Assembly: GCA_049487715.1 (NCBI GenBank)
Contig: CP150547.1
Coordinates: forward strand, 868,001 to 932,000
DNA: 64,000 bases
Reading direction: 5' to 3'
Source of the DNA: Pycnococcus provasolii
Lineage: Eukaryota; Chlorophyta; Pseudoscourfieldiophyceae; Pseudoscourfieldiales
The position numbers and the translations under genes are program-made. Below the pieces are notes generated by a model, which was not told the DNA's origin, ran no database searches, and saw only the letters and a list, made by a program, of their open reading frames with translations. How positions within the stretch are numbered: the first letter of the stretch is position 1; every line of letters begins with the position of its first letter. Below are positions 9,228 to 18,531 of the stretch, one piece after another.

Positions 9228-10499
9228 TCAAACTGGCGATATGTCGCCACGTGCCTCGACGAGCGCGGAGAAGTGGTCAAGGTTCACGTCAAGCTTACCG
9301 TCAGGTTGACCCATCAGGAACATAGACTTGTACCGCGCCTTAAACATGATGCGCGGGACGTGCTCTCGGCTCAGCGCCCAGCGTGTGAGCGGGTCCCCAG
9401 GATCAGTGCAACTTGTGATGGCGCCATGCCACGCGTTTCGTAGATGGCGGTGCTTTGGACTCCAGTAGCACATTCCCTCAGCCACCTGAACGCCGGAATG
9501 GACGTCTGTGCCCACAACGCTAACGACGATGGCACGCGTGCCATCTGCACCGCCACGGCTCACGTGCAACGGACTCCCCTCGTCCACGACGTGGCGTATC
9601 ACCGTCGGATACGTGCTCGCGACCATCGCGTAGGCGTCTAGGCCGCCGGCAAGGCGCAAGTCCGTGTACTTGCCATTTCTGTCGACGTGCTGCAGTCTCA
9701 CCTGCGCCTGAACGAGTTTGATCCTCGGCCGCATGACCATAAACCTGATGAGAAGCTGGCTGTCGCTGACGACGGCGTCGTGTGCAAACGTGAGCTGCTG
9801 GAGAGGATGCAAGGCGCGCGCCACTATGACGGTTCCCGTGATCAGCAGTAGAACCCAGTGCGCCCAACCCTCGACTGCGATGACAAACACCTCAGCGACT
9901 GAGCTTGGTGGTCGCGGCGTCCAGCCGAACACGCTGTCTGTGGACAATCGCACGGTTGTGAGCGCGAGCATGAGCTTAGTCGTGAGCACGTTTGCGGTGG
10001 GAACGTGCCACTGTTCCACCGTCTCCACGGCTGTCAGCACGGTGGCGGTTGCAACGATGAGCGCGAGTTCGAGCGCAAGTTCGAGCGCAAGCAGGCTGAC
10101 GACAGAGAGTTCAAACGTCAGCTTGTGCCAGATGTCCTCGACGAGTGTTCCCGAGAAAGCGGTTTCGTCTCCCGTGGTGTGAACGCTCGTGACATCTCGC
10201 AGGTCCGCGTTTCTTCTCTGCATAGCCGCGCAGTGCTTTTTTCTCCCTCCCGCGTCACCGTGCACGTCAATGTGCGCCGCAGCAGCGGCGGCTGCTATAT
10301 CGTTGGATTTTGTTCTCATCAAGTCAGCCGGAGTGACCGTGACGACGACGCTGGTATCTTCTTCGTCGGGTTGTTGTGCTGTTTGTTGCTGTGCTTTTAT
10401 CCGCGTTCGCTTCGCGTGTTTTGAAAACATCGTCGTGTCTCGAGGCAGGTTCAGGATCTGGCGCACGTACGAGGCGAATCTGCTGCGAGGTCTGGCCAT
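9228..10499 (-). CDS. KirBac/Kir-type channel with non-canonical selectivity filter
   Basis: This 423-residue protein has the full inward-rectifier layout. A disordered N-terminus (1-115) is followed by a slide-helix-like D-I-W-H-K-L (121-126), TM1 (about 131-158), a pore region, TM2 (about 201-229) and a complete Kir cytoplasmic domain (about 233-415). In the cytoplasmic domain I recognise L-T-F-A-H-D-A-V-V, A-Q-V-R-L, P-T-V-I-R-H-V-V-D-E-G-S-P-L and V-V-G-T-D, all of which correspond to KirBac3.1 elements. The position of the T-V-G-Y-G filter is occupied by S-V-F-G-W (residues 189-193; bases 9921-9935). The GYG signature is therefore missing and K+ selectivity is doubtful. The frame is otherwise uninterrupted, which argues against a pseudogene. 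It may be non-selective, a different-ion pore, or a regulatory subunit. The start is the ATG at 10499. Confidence 0.85.
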   Translation of the reverse strand: MARPRSRFASYVRQILNLPRDTTMFSKHAKRTRIKAQQQTAQQPDEEDTSVVVTVTPADLMRTKSNDIAAAAAAAHIDVHGDAGGRKKHCAAMQRRNADLRDVTSVHTTGDETAFSGTLVEDIWHKLTFELSVVSLLALELALELALIVATATVLTAVETVEQWHVPTANVLTTKLMLALTTVRLSTDSVFGWTPRPPSSVAEVFVIAVEGWAHWVLLLITGTVIVARALHPLQQLTFAHDAVVSDSQLLIRFMVMRPRIKLVQAQVRLQHVDRNGKYTDLRLAGGLDAYAMVASTYPTVIRHVVDEGSPLHVSRGGADGTRAIVVSVVGTDVHSGVQVAEGMCYWSPKHRHLRNAWHGAITSCTDPGDPLTRWALSREHVPRIMFKARYKSMFLMGQPDGKLDVNLDHFSALVEARGDISPV

Positions 10500-11107
10500 T
10501 CTTTCTTTCTTTCTTTTTTATTTTAATGAAGAAACTGCGTCACGAGTGCTGTCGGACGACTGTATCCGTGGCCGTGGGAATGACTGACTCACTGACTGAC
10601 TGCGCCAAGCCGGGGAGACGAACATGTCAAATATAAAAAGATACATACCGGTACAGTACTACTCATAATAAAGGAGTACAGTAAAGTTTAAGGTAAACTT
10701 ACAGTACAGTAGGAGGACTACACCTTAACTTAACTTATTAATACACACTAAAAATCGCAGAATAATAATCAGGAAAAGGTCAAAGTCCGTAGGGTGCTAG
10801 GTGTCCGTACTACTATCCATAGGACGACATAATAACTGTATTATTGATGTGAAACAAAACCCAATACGGTACGGCTGGCCAGACACATACATAGTACAGT
10901 ACTTACACATATGGCTTTTCCAAAGGTCCCTTCACTTCCGGTGTCAGGAGGAGGAGAATTACGACGGGACGGGACAAAAACAAGGTTGCGTGCGGGAAAA
11001 AAGGGGGAGAGGGAGCGGCGTAAAACCATCCTTCTACCTTTAAGTTCTAACTACAGAAGTAATAAGTCGAGGTGTTCAGTCGACATTTCCCGAAAACCCT
11101 TTCATTA

Positions 11108-11197
11108 GACTATGGGCCAAATGGGCGTGCGCACGCGAAACCTGCCCATTAAGACTATGGGCCAAATGGCCGTGCGCACGCGAAACCTGCCCGTCAA
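11108..11197. repeat. 45-bp tandem duplication
   Basis: Two head-to-tail units of 45 bases differ at only a few positions, and a third truncated start follows. Each unit contains the palindrome GTGCGCAC. Confidence 0.85.
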
Positions 11198-11290
11198 GAC
11201 TACAGTACATATGTATGGGCCTACTACCAACTACTGTACAGTACCGTATCACGGACTGGTGTGAGCCTGTAAACGAACCGCCTCCGGGTT

Positions 11291-11368
11291 ATTAGGGCAG
11301 TGGTTAGGGTTAGGGTTAGGGTTAGGGCAGTGGTTAGCGTTAGGGTTAGGGTTAGGGTTAGGGTTAGG
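11291..11368. repeat. Interstitial telomere-like array, TTAGGG type
   Basis: Two blocks of TTAGGG hexamers are each preceded by GGGCAGTGG, with one degenerate unit (TTAGCG). The array lies in the divergent spacer upstream of the EXS gene. The G-rich strand is the + strand here, opposite to the array at 4.48 kb. Confidence 0.9.
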
Positions 11369-11578
11369 CGGTTCGAGTTCGGGGTCGTAGGAAGGAGGGG
11401 TCTGACCTTCCTCCCCGCCCCCGGGGCCTCTCCCCTCCGGTAAAATATTCTCGTTCTTGGCGTTCCTTCCCTCCCTCCCTGTTGTCAACCTGAATTCCCC
11501 CTCGAGAACAACCCAATCCGAGAACACGATTTCACGGATCACGGCGTCATCATCCTAAATCTTCATCACCTTCGCGAA

Positions 11579-11581
<3 letters not shown>

Positions 11582-11664
<83 letters not shown>

Positions 11665-11674
11665 CTCTCTCTCG
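11582..11674. repeat. (CT)n microsatellite
   Basis: Nearly pure CT dinucleotide over about 90 bases, with one TTCT interruption, sits about 110 bases before the EXS start codon. A pyrimidine tract here may act in the promoter or 5' leader; that is inference. Confidence 0.9.
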
Positions 11675-11781
11675 GTGATTGGTTGGTGTGGATTGAGTGG
11701 TTGGTTTGGTCTTGGCTTGTGGTTTGGTCTTCTTGCTGGCTTGGTCTTGGCTTGTGTCTTATTCTTGGTCTTGTGTCTTGT

Positions 11782-13359
11782 ATGGGACCTGCGTCACCGC
11801 CTGCCTTTAACTTTAAGGAACGTTGTGAAGGTTTACAGGACCACACTGGAAATAGTGGTCCCTCCACCATTTTAAAAGGCACCACCCTTTGCGTCAAGGG
11901 GAGACATACAAGTTCGCTGTCGTCCTCTTTTGTGTCGGCGTATGACAACACACCGTCGTCCGTGATGATGATGAACGGATCAAACACAATGATGGCTGGT
12001 GCACACCAGCAGCACTCGCCAGCAAGGGAAGCGGGTAATGGAGGCGCAACGTCCGTCTCAGGCGCGCACACGCGAGCGCGAACCTCGTCCGCGCTTAACC
12101 TCGTGTTTCTCGGCATACTGTGCTTCGCCGTCGCCATACTCATGAGAACCTTCCCCGCACTCACCTACGCGCAGAGAAGTCTCGTGCAGGTGTACTTCCA
12201 GCCGTTCGTACCGCTCGCGCTCATGCTCGCGCTCTGGGCAGCCGCGGTGGCGGCGTGGGATGGCGCGGACGTGCCCTGGAGAGCGTGCTTCGATCTAAGC
12301 ACCAGAAGGGCGCACATGTCCGCGACAGACGCGTGGACGCTGGCGGTCGGACTCGCAGCGGCGGTTGCCGCGAGCGCCGCGGCGTTCTCTCACGCCACGC
12401 TCGTCAAGACGGCGCACGCCCACGCGCTCAAAGCTGGCACGCCCGAGCGCTTCGCACCGCCTCTGCTCTCGCCGACGGCTATCGTCGTGGCGCTCTACCT
12501 CGGCGTGCTGGCGTTCGTCGTGTGGCCGCAGAACGTCTTCAACGCCGCGGCAAGAAAGCACTTCGCCACCACCGTCGCGCGAGTGTTCGTCGCGCCGATG
12601 TGGTGCCCGCGCGTGAACTTCTCAGACTTCCTGTTCGCAGACGTGCTCACCAGCCTTGCCAAGAGCCTAGCAGACGTCGAGCGCGCCGTGTGCCACCTCG
12701 TCGTGACGGACAGCTCAGACCCGCTCAGCAAGGGCATGCCCGTGTGCGGCAACGCGAGCTGGAGCGTGCCATTCGCGCTCGCGCTGCCCAGCCTCATCCG
12801 GTTCGCGCAGTGCCTGCGCGCTCACCGCGACGCGGCGCATGCGCGCGGAGTGACGACGATGTACATGAGCCTGGACCTGTGGAATGCGCTCAAGTATCTC
12901 ACGGCTCTTCCCGTCATCTGCCTCAGCTACCTGAATCACCACGTGGATGCGGAAGAATGGGTGTCGACGTGGCGACCTCTGTGGCTGCTTGCCGCGGTGG
13001 TGAACACGACGTACAGCGTTTACTGGGACGTCACGCGCGATTGGGAGCTCGGCGCGATTCACCGCGTCATCGACAGCCGCCGGCAGCTGCTACGGCACGA
13101 TTTGCTGTACAGCAGGGAGTTCTACTACTACCTCATCGCCTCCAACACGGCGATGCGTTTCGCGTGGTCGTACAAGCTTTCGAGCCACCTGCGATCACGC
13201 GTTGCCGCCAACTTAGTCGCCGCATGCGTGGAGGCGGTGCGACGCTTCCAGTGGATATTTGTGCGTGTGGAGGTGGAGATTCGAAAGATTGCAAACGGCG
13301 AGCGAAAGCTGGTGCACGAACGGGTGGAATTGGCGGAGGCTGTGAATGCGGCGGTATGA
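11782..13359 (+). CDS. EXS-domain (ERD1/XPR1/SYG1-like) membrane protein
   Basis: This protein of about 525 residues has several hydrophobic segments in its first half (L-G-I-L-C-F-A-V-A-I-L, then three more before residue 265). Its second half is an EXS domain, recognisable from L-P-S-L-I-R-F-A-Q-C, the N-T-T-Y-S-V-Y-W-D-V-T-R-D-W element and F-Y-Y-Y-L-I-A-S-N-T, ending in R-R-F-Q-W-I-F-V-R-V-E. There is no SPX domain, so it resembles the ERD1-type subgroup, which acts at the Golgi in glycosylation and phosphate recycling in yeast and plants, rather than plasma-membrane phosphate exporters. The start is uncertain: ATG 11782 is the first in frame, but the ATG cluster at 11964 begins closer to the conserved part. 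Upstream lie CT and TTAGGG arrays. Confidence 0.8.
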   Translation: MGPASPPAFNFKERCEGLQDHTGNSGPSTILKGTTLCVKGRHTSSLSSSFVSAYDNTPSSVMMMNGSNTMMAGAHQQHSPAREAGNGGATSVSGAHTRARTSSALNLVFLGILCFAVAILMRTFPALTYAQRSLVQVYFQPFVPLALMLALWAAAVAAWDGADVPWRACFDLSTRRAHMSATDAWTLAVGLAAAVAASAAAFSHATLVKTAHAHALKAGTPERFAPPLLSPTAIVVALYLGVLAFVVWPQNVFNAAARKHFATTVARVFVAPMWCPRVNFSDFLFADVLTSLAKSLADVERAVCHLVVTDSSDPLSKGMPVCGNASWSVPFALALPSLIRFAQCLRAHRDAAHARGVTTMYMSLDLWNALKYLTALPVICLSYLNHHVDAEEWVSTWRPLWLLAAVVNTTYSVYWDVTRDWELGAIHRVIDSRRQLLRHDLLYSREFYYYLIASNTAMRFAWSYKLSSHLRSRVAANLVAACVEAVRRFQWIFVRVEVEIRKIANGERKLVHERVELAEAVNAAV

Positions 13360-13434
13360 AATGTCTGGTTATTTGTATTATTGTATTGATTGTGTTTAAC
13401 AAAAGAAACAAAGCGCAGTAAGTTTTGCTTGTTT

Positions 13435-14556
13435 TCACTCGAGTGGTTCTTCTGTCGCTTTCTTCTCCTCTTCTTCGTCGTTGTCGTCGTCGCCTTTGCT
13501 TGAGATATCAAGCCACGAAGTCATGAAAGCTTGCTGCTGCTGCAGCTCAAGCATCGCTTCGTGCTGCGTACGCTGGGTTTCCGTCAGGTGGTCGTTAGTG
13601 AAATTTGCAGGTTGATCCGCCGGCGTGGCTGCTCGGCTTGATAGTACAGACTCGATGATATGCTGTAGGCCTCCTCGTGTCGCCTCTTCCTGCTCCTGCT
13701 CCTCCTGCTCCTCCTCATCGTCGTCGTCGAGTGCTATTTCATTCAGAAGAAGCGCCTCGTCTGCATCGTCTACTTCGGGTGCTGGAGCGGGTGCAGCCGT
13801 GGTTGTTGTGTTGTTGTTCTTGGCAGCGCGAAGAGCATCATCAGAGGACGAACGAAGTAGCAGTGGCCTTGGCAAGGACGCATTATTACGCGCTTGTGTT
13901 GTTGTTGTTGTTGTCGTTGTTGTTGTCGTCGTCGTCGTCGTTGTTGTTGTTGTTGTTGTCGTCGTCGTTGTTGTTGTTGTTGTCGTCGTCGTTGTCGTTG
14001 TTTTTGGTGGTGTCGTGGTGGTGGTGGTCGTCGTCGTTGTCGTTGTTGGCGTCGTCGTCTGCTCCACCTCCACATCATCACTCTCAATCCTCTCCTCATC
14101 CTCATCCTTCCCGCTCATTGCTTCTACGTTGGGTGCCGTACTTCTATTATGTTCGACAGCGTGAGCAGCAGCGTCGTCGTCGTCTTTCCTCGTCGTGTCG
14201 TGCGTTCCAGAGTGTCCCGCATGCATGGAGGCTGCCTCCTCCTCCACAGATTCCACGCGCACTGGGATTGCCGCACGCACCATTGGCTGCCGTTGCTGTT
14301 TCGTTGATTCGTCGATTTCGATCCTCACAACATGATCCGTGAGATGCTCACGACGTTTTGTGAGTGTTGACGCGAGTCCTGCTGCAACCGCGAACGCCGC
14401 CACGATGATGAGCAGAGCGAAGACCCACCTTCGGCCTGTGTTGTTGTTGTTGAATCTCCGAGTTTGTGTGGAACTTCGTCTGTTCGCGTCGTGTCTGCGC
14501 ACGCTGTGCAGGAGTCGTCCACCGTCGTCATCCAGTTGAAGCATCACCTGACTCAT
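13435..14556 (-). CDS. Single-pass membrane protein with poly-threonine tract
   Basis: I do not recognise this 373-residue protein. Its N-terminus is polar and Asn/Arg-rich; one membrane segment lies at about residues 44-63 with Arg/Lys on both sides. The rest is acidic and low-complexity, including a Thr tract of some 55 residues (about 165-220) encoded by ACA/ACG codons and Asp/Glu-rich blocks. The Thr tract could be a mucin-like O-glycosylated stalk if that side is luminal; this is inference. Codon choice within the tract alternates, so it is not a pure trinucleotide slip. The gene is convergent with the EXS gene (75 bases apart). Confidence 0.55.
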   Translation of the reverse strand: MSQVMLQLDDDGGRLLHSVRRHDANRRSSTQTRRFNNNNTGRRWVFALLIIVAAFAVAAGLASTLTKRREHLTDHVVRIEIDESTKQQRQPMVRAAIPVRVESVEEEAASMHAGHSGTHDTTRKDDDDAAAHAVEHNRSTAPNVEAMSGKDEDEERIESDDVEVEQTTTPTTTTTTTTTTTTPPKTTTTTTTTTTTTTTTTTTTTTTTTTTTTTTTTTTTQARNNASLPRPLLLRSSSDDALRAAKNNNTTTTAAPAPAPEVDDADEALLLNEIALDDDDEEEQEEQEQEEATRGGLQHIIESVLSSRAATPADQPANFTNDHLTETQRTQHEAMLELQQQQAFMTSWLDISSKGDDDNDEEEEKKATEEPLE

Positions 14557-15382
14557 TCTTAGTCACGAGTCAGTTCAATAATTGATCAAAGAAGAACCAA
14601 CAACAACCACGTCACGTGCGGCGTGCCTGTTTGTTTGCCTGCGTTTGTGTTGATAATGATGTTGATGATAACACGAAATCAATCAATCAATCAATCTTAA
14701 GTAAAAAGGTCGTCTATGCTGATGATGATGAAGGCCGAATCCTTGTTGTCAGCAAGCAACAACCAAGACAGACAGACCGAGGAGAAGAAAGAACTCGTGA
14801 AAGAAAAAGACTCCTAGGAGCGTATTTGCCACACACAAATGAACACGTACGAGGTACGACAGACATGGATCACACCGGCTGACGGTCGCGAAATAGAGAG
14901 GAGGAGGAGGAGGAGACATTAAAACAAAAAAAACAATAAAATGTGTGGTGAAAAATGAATATCTGTCAATTATAGTCGTAGACATCATGGTGGTAGGGGA
15001 GACGAGTTGTTCGAGGGAGGAGGGAACTCCGAAATCAGAACCCCGAATCATCCCGAATCCTAAAAACCCTAATTCAAGCAAGTCTTCTCGGGTTTGGAGT
15101 TTGGAGTTTCGGAGTTTCGTTGGACCTGTCACAACCCAACAAACAGAACAGAGCCTGTTGTTGTTCCCTGTGACGCGCCCAAAGCACAAACTCCAACGGG
15201 CCTCGGGGGAACGAACGCATGCTCAGCGTGATGGCTGGTGACTGCCTGGATGCCTCCTCCCGACTCCCGTTACACTATGTATGCACATTACTACTCCTGT
15301 ACCTCTGCTTTAGCTATTTCTGTGCCACCAGTTAGTTTATAAGTCCCATACTATTACTATCTATTACTATCCATTACTATCT
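14557..15382. other. Divergent spacer with telo-box-like word
   Basis: This is about 825 bases between divergent genes. It contains an AATC tetranucleotide run near 14679-14697, repeated TTGGAGTTT words near 15095-15118 and one AAACCCTAA word at 15064-15072, which equals the plant telo-box promoter element. I see no supported gene. Confidence 0.5.
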
Positions 15383-16141
15383 ATGGCAGGCGTGCTCCCC
15401 GCCAATATGGACATGAGAGGAGGAGGAGGACGCGCAGTTATGGCGGGTCGTGATGGTGGTGGTGGTGATGATGCTAGCAAACCTGACACTGTGGTGGTGG
15501 CTGTCGCCGACGTGCCCATACACGCACGAAACCTGCGCAACCTCAGCGCGGCACTATCCAAAAACCAACACCTCAGGGAAGAATCCGAGCGCGCGCGGAA
15601 ACTAGGAAGGGCGCTCGCGTATGCTGCTTGTGCAATTGGAGGTGTGATTGTTTTGGCTGGTGTGTCTGTCGGTGCGACCGTGTGGATAGACAACGCGCGG
15701 ATAGAGGCGTCGAGGATGTCCATGAAGCAGATGGCTGAGAGAATCATGGACGATGAAGCTTTCATTATGTTGGAGAGGGATCAGTACGACGAAACGATTC
15801 CAACACCATCACTACAAACGCCGCCACCACAACAACGTGCTGCCGTCGTATCGGAATCATCCACAGTCCTACCTCTTGACGCTGACTTGCTAGACGCGTG
15901 GCGCATTTCTGTGCCGCTTGCCGACGCGAGTTCGCTCACGCCTGCTCGATATTCCACCGCCGGCGTGGATTTGGATGAAACACCCGCGTACGTGCGTGCG
16001 CTCAGTACTGCTCACAAGCCGAGCGCGCTCGAAGTGGTTGCAGCCTTCAAGGCTGATGGAGCGGCGCACGCGCGCGAGAATTATGAGCGTCTGTTTAATC
16101 TAGAGCAGCCGTTGCGGCCACCGAAGCTGCTATGGGGTTGA
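15383..16141 (+). CDS. Hypothetical single-pass membrane protein
   Basis: I do not recognise this 252-residue protein. It has a Gly-rich start, a basic amphipathic stretch, one strong membrane segment (about residues 77-102) and a soluble C-terminal half with conserved-looking acidic and Pro-containing stretches. There is no signal peptide before the membrane segment. Its stop codon lies only about 9 bases before the duplicated 5' cassette of the next gene, so that gene's promoter is confined to roughly 180 bases. Function unknown. Confidence 0.55.
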   Translation: MAGVLPANMDMRGGGGRAVMAGRDGGGGDDASKPDTVVVAVADVPIHARNLRNLSAALSKNQHLREESERARKLGRALAYAACAIGGVIVLAGVSVGATVWIDNARIEASRMSMKQMAERIMDDEAFIMLERDQYDETIPTPSLQTPPPQQRAAVVSESSTVLPLDADLLDAWRISVPLADASSLTPARYSTAGVDLDETPAYVRALSTAHKPSALEVVAAFKADGAAHARENYERLFNLEQPLRPPKLLWG

Positions 16142-16149
16142 GGATGACG

Positions 16150-16510
16150 TTAACGACGACGATGAAGGTTGTGTAACTTTTCAGTTTTTTGTCTCAAACC
16201 GCGTCAACTCATCTTGTGTTTTTTTAAGGGTAAAACTTGGGTAAAAACTTCGTTCCCCCTCCCCGGCAGCAGAACAGCTCCACCGATCATTTATAATCAA
16301 TCACATTTCTACAAACACATTCATCATGATGATGTCCGTGGCGACGAAGCCGACGATGATGACCCAACGCATTTCTCGCTCACGCTACCAGCAGCTTCGT
16401 CGTTACCGCTTTGCTGCTCACCGCTCTAAAATGAATAGGCATGCTGCCAAGGCGGCTCACGACGAAAACAACATGCTTGTACCCTATGACGGAGGAGCGG
16501 CGGCGAATAC
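16150..16510 (+). repeat. Duplicated 5' cassette, copy A (upstream region plus first 185 coding bases)
   Basis: It matches copy B at about 18152-18531. The coding part (16326-16510) appears identical base for base to copy B. The non-coding part (16150-16325) is clearly homologous but differs by indels and substitutions. Identity stops abruptly inside the Thr codon at 16509-16511. Confidence 0.9.
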
Positions 16511-17999
16511 TCTCGATAAGGCGAAAGACACAATCATGACCAGCCTCGAAGAGGCTACAGAATACGCAACGGAAACGCTCATCAAAACTGCGGCGGGAGA
16601 CAATGAAGAGGCAGCTTCATTGTTGCGCAAGCTTCCGGCGACGCTAAGCGCTGCGAACTCCATGGTTGACGAGTTAGCCGGCTCACCACCCTCCACACTT
16701 CAAGAGCTACAAGCGATCGTGGAATTGTGGAAACGGGCGCAGAGCAGCCGACAGCCGTACGAAGAAGCGCGGCGTGTCGCTGCCGAAACATCTCCTGCGG
16801 CCGAAATTTCGGTCATTCATCCTGCAGCGGAGGCGTTAGCTTTTGCGGACGTCGTCTACGAAAATTCGACTGAGATCAGAAAGGAATGCGCGGCGCGCGG
16901 GTTCGAGGTCATTTACATCGACACCGAGGCAACACCTGGCAACCCAGCCTCCTTCCTTGCATTCCACAAAGATCGAAAAGTGGCATACCTAAGCATTCGC
17001 GGCACGCACACGGTTGCTGATGTCCTGACGGACCTAGTGTCGCACACGGAGTCTGCGGAGCACCCGACGATCGATGATGACGGCATTGTTCATGCGCACG
17101 CTGGAATGCTCGCGTCAGCTCGAGCGATTGTTTCGCGATCGCGTCCAATCCTTAAGGAGCTACTTGAACCGCAAGGCTATGCGCTCGTGGTCACTGGTCA
17201 CAGCCTTGGTGCAGGCACTGCTGCACTCGTTACGATCCTTCTTAGTGTGGACGACGACGAGGAGGTGGAGTTGCCAACTGATGTTGATGGCGCCGCATTG
17301 GAGCCTTCTTCTTCTCTCGATCCCACTCGCATGTTTGCTGAACTGTCGAAGGCGTTCCTCATGATAGAAGGCTCAAAACCTCGTGATTCTTCTATGCCGA
17401 TTATTGCAATGGCGTTCGCTTGTCCTCCCGTCCTCGATGCCACATCAGCTGTTGCTTGTGCATCAAGGTCCGCCGGCGCACCCTTGAAGCGCTTCTTTGG
17501 CACGGCGGCAGCTACACAAGCAGAGCAAAGTCATGACGACAACAATGATGAGGAAGCTCCCATGTGTATTAGCTACGCACTTCGCGACGACATCGTGCCT
17601 CGTGCCTCGCTTCGCAACCTCGTGAAATTGGCCACCTTCGTCAACACAACGATTAAGAGTGACCAAAGCTTAGTACAACAGCGCGATTTATCCTCAACCA
17701 TCAAGGAGGAGACGTCGTATGATGGAGTGAGAAACACTGGTGGTCTCAACTATCACGAGGACTTCCTTCTGCCGGGCGTCGTCGTGATGCTGTATGAACA
17801 GCACCTCGCGTCGGAAGAGGAATCGTCGGAGTGGCGTGCCCTGGCTTGCGACGGCCTCGCCGCCCCCCTGCGCGTGCTTGAGCTATGTCCACGTAGCTTG
17901 GACGATCACAAGACACGAAATTACACAGAGGCACTCAAAGCAGTAGCATCGACCTCATCTCCACGTAGTGACATCGCGTGGCGAACTCCTGTTGCCTGA
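16326..17999 (+). CDS. Class 3 lipase (DAG lipase-like) with shared N-terminal leader
   Basis: This 557-residue alpha/beta hydrolase belongs to the lipase class 3 group. The nucleophile elbow is G-H-S-L-G with Ser at about residue 293. The catalytic Asp lies in the Y-A-L-R-D-D-I-V-P-R-A-S segment and a His follows in N-Y-H-E-D-F near residue 478. An upstream Ser-Ile-Arg-Gly-Thr segment matches the oxyanion-side strand of DAG lipases. The expected reaction is hydrolysis of acylglycerols or galactolipids. The first 62 residues are identical to those of the CBM20/CBM48 gene downstream. They are rich in Arg, Ser and Gln with no acidic residue until about position 45, as in an organelle presequence; plastid or mitochondrial import is inference. 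An insertion of acidic and Ser-rich residues follows the nucleophile strand. Confidence 0.85.
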   Translation: MMMSVATKPTMMTQRISRSRYQQLRRYRFAAHRSKMNRHAAKAAHDENNMLVPYDGGAAANTLDKAKDTIMTSLEEATEYATETLIKTAAGDNEEAASLLRKLPATLSAANSMVDELAGSPPSTLQELQAIVELWKRAQSSRQPYEEARRVAAETSPAAEISVIHPAAEALAFADVVYENSTEIRKECAARGFEVIYIDTEATPGNPASFLAFHKDRKVAYLSIRGTHTVADVLTDLVSHTESAEHPTIDDDGIVHAHAGMLASARAIVSRSRPILKELLEPQGYALVVTGHSLGAGTAALVTILLSVDDDEEVELPTDVDGAALEPSSSLDPTRMFAELSKAFLMIEGSKPRDSSMPIIAMAFACPPVLDATSAVACASRSAGAPLKRFFGTAAATQAEQSHDDNNDEEAPMCISYALRDDIVPRASLRNLVKLATFVNTTIKSDQSLVQQRDLSSTIKEETSYDGVRNTGGLNYHEDFLLPGVVVMLYEQHLASEEESSEWRALACDGLAAPLRVLELCPRSLDDHKTRNYTEALKAVASTSSPRSDIAWRTPVA

Positions 18000-18151
18000 A
18001 AAAAAAAGCACCTATATGTTACAAATCAAAACAAATCATCGTTTGTTGCCTTCCAGTGTTTGTTGAACCGTTTGTGCGATATTTGTTGGACTTGCCATTG
18101 CGCCAACTCCCACGTCACCACACGCGAGCTCCTTTGCCACAGGATCGACAA

Positions 18152-18531
18152 TTGACGACGACGATGAAGGTTGTGTAACTTTTCAAGTTTTTTGTCTCAA
18201 ACCGCGTCAACTCATCTTTTAAAAAGTTTTTGGTTGTTTTTTTAGGGTAAAATCTAAAAAGTAAATTCCCCCTCCCCGGCAGCAGAACAGCTCCACCGAT
18301 CATTTACTTCAACCAAAATCAATTCTACAAACACATTCCATTCATCATGATGATGTCCGTGGCGACGAAGCCGACGATGATGACCCAACGCATTTCTCGC
18401 TCACGCTACCAGCAGCTTCGTCGTTACCGCTTTGCTGCTCACCGCTCTAAAATGAATAGGCATGCTGCCAAGGCGGCTCACGACGAAAACAACATGCTTG
18501 TACCCTATGACGGAGGAGCGGCGGCGAATAC
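18152..18531 (+). repeat. Duplicated 5' cassette, copy B (upstream region plus first 185 coding bases)
   Basis: This is the second copy of the cassette at 16150-16510. It lies about 150 bases after the lipase stop codon and supplies the promoter region and the first 62 codons of the CBM20/CBM48 gene. After the shared codon the two genes have no similarity. Confidence 0.9.

Larger units (their letters stand above)
10500..11781. other. Large divergent spacer between Kir-like and EXS genes
   Basis: This is about 1.3 kb with no supported gene. It contains many TACAGTAC/GTACTGTA words (near 10652, 10676, 10701, 10893, 11201 and 11232), a 45-base tandem duplication, a telomere-like array and a long CT run. 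It contains the upstream regions of both flanking genes. Confidence 0.6.

Noticed and set aside
11550-12164. Minus-strand open frame with Arg-Glu repeats
   Set aside because: It arises from the CT repeat and lies antisense to the EXS gene; no domain is recognisable.
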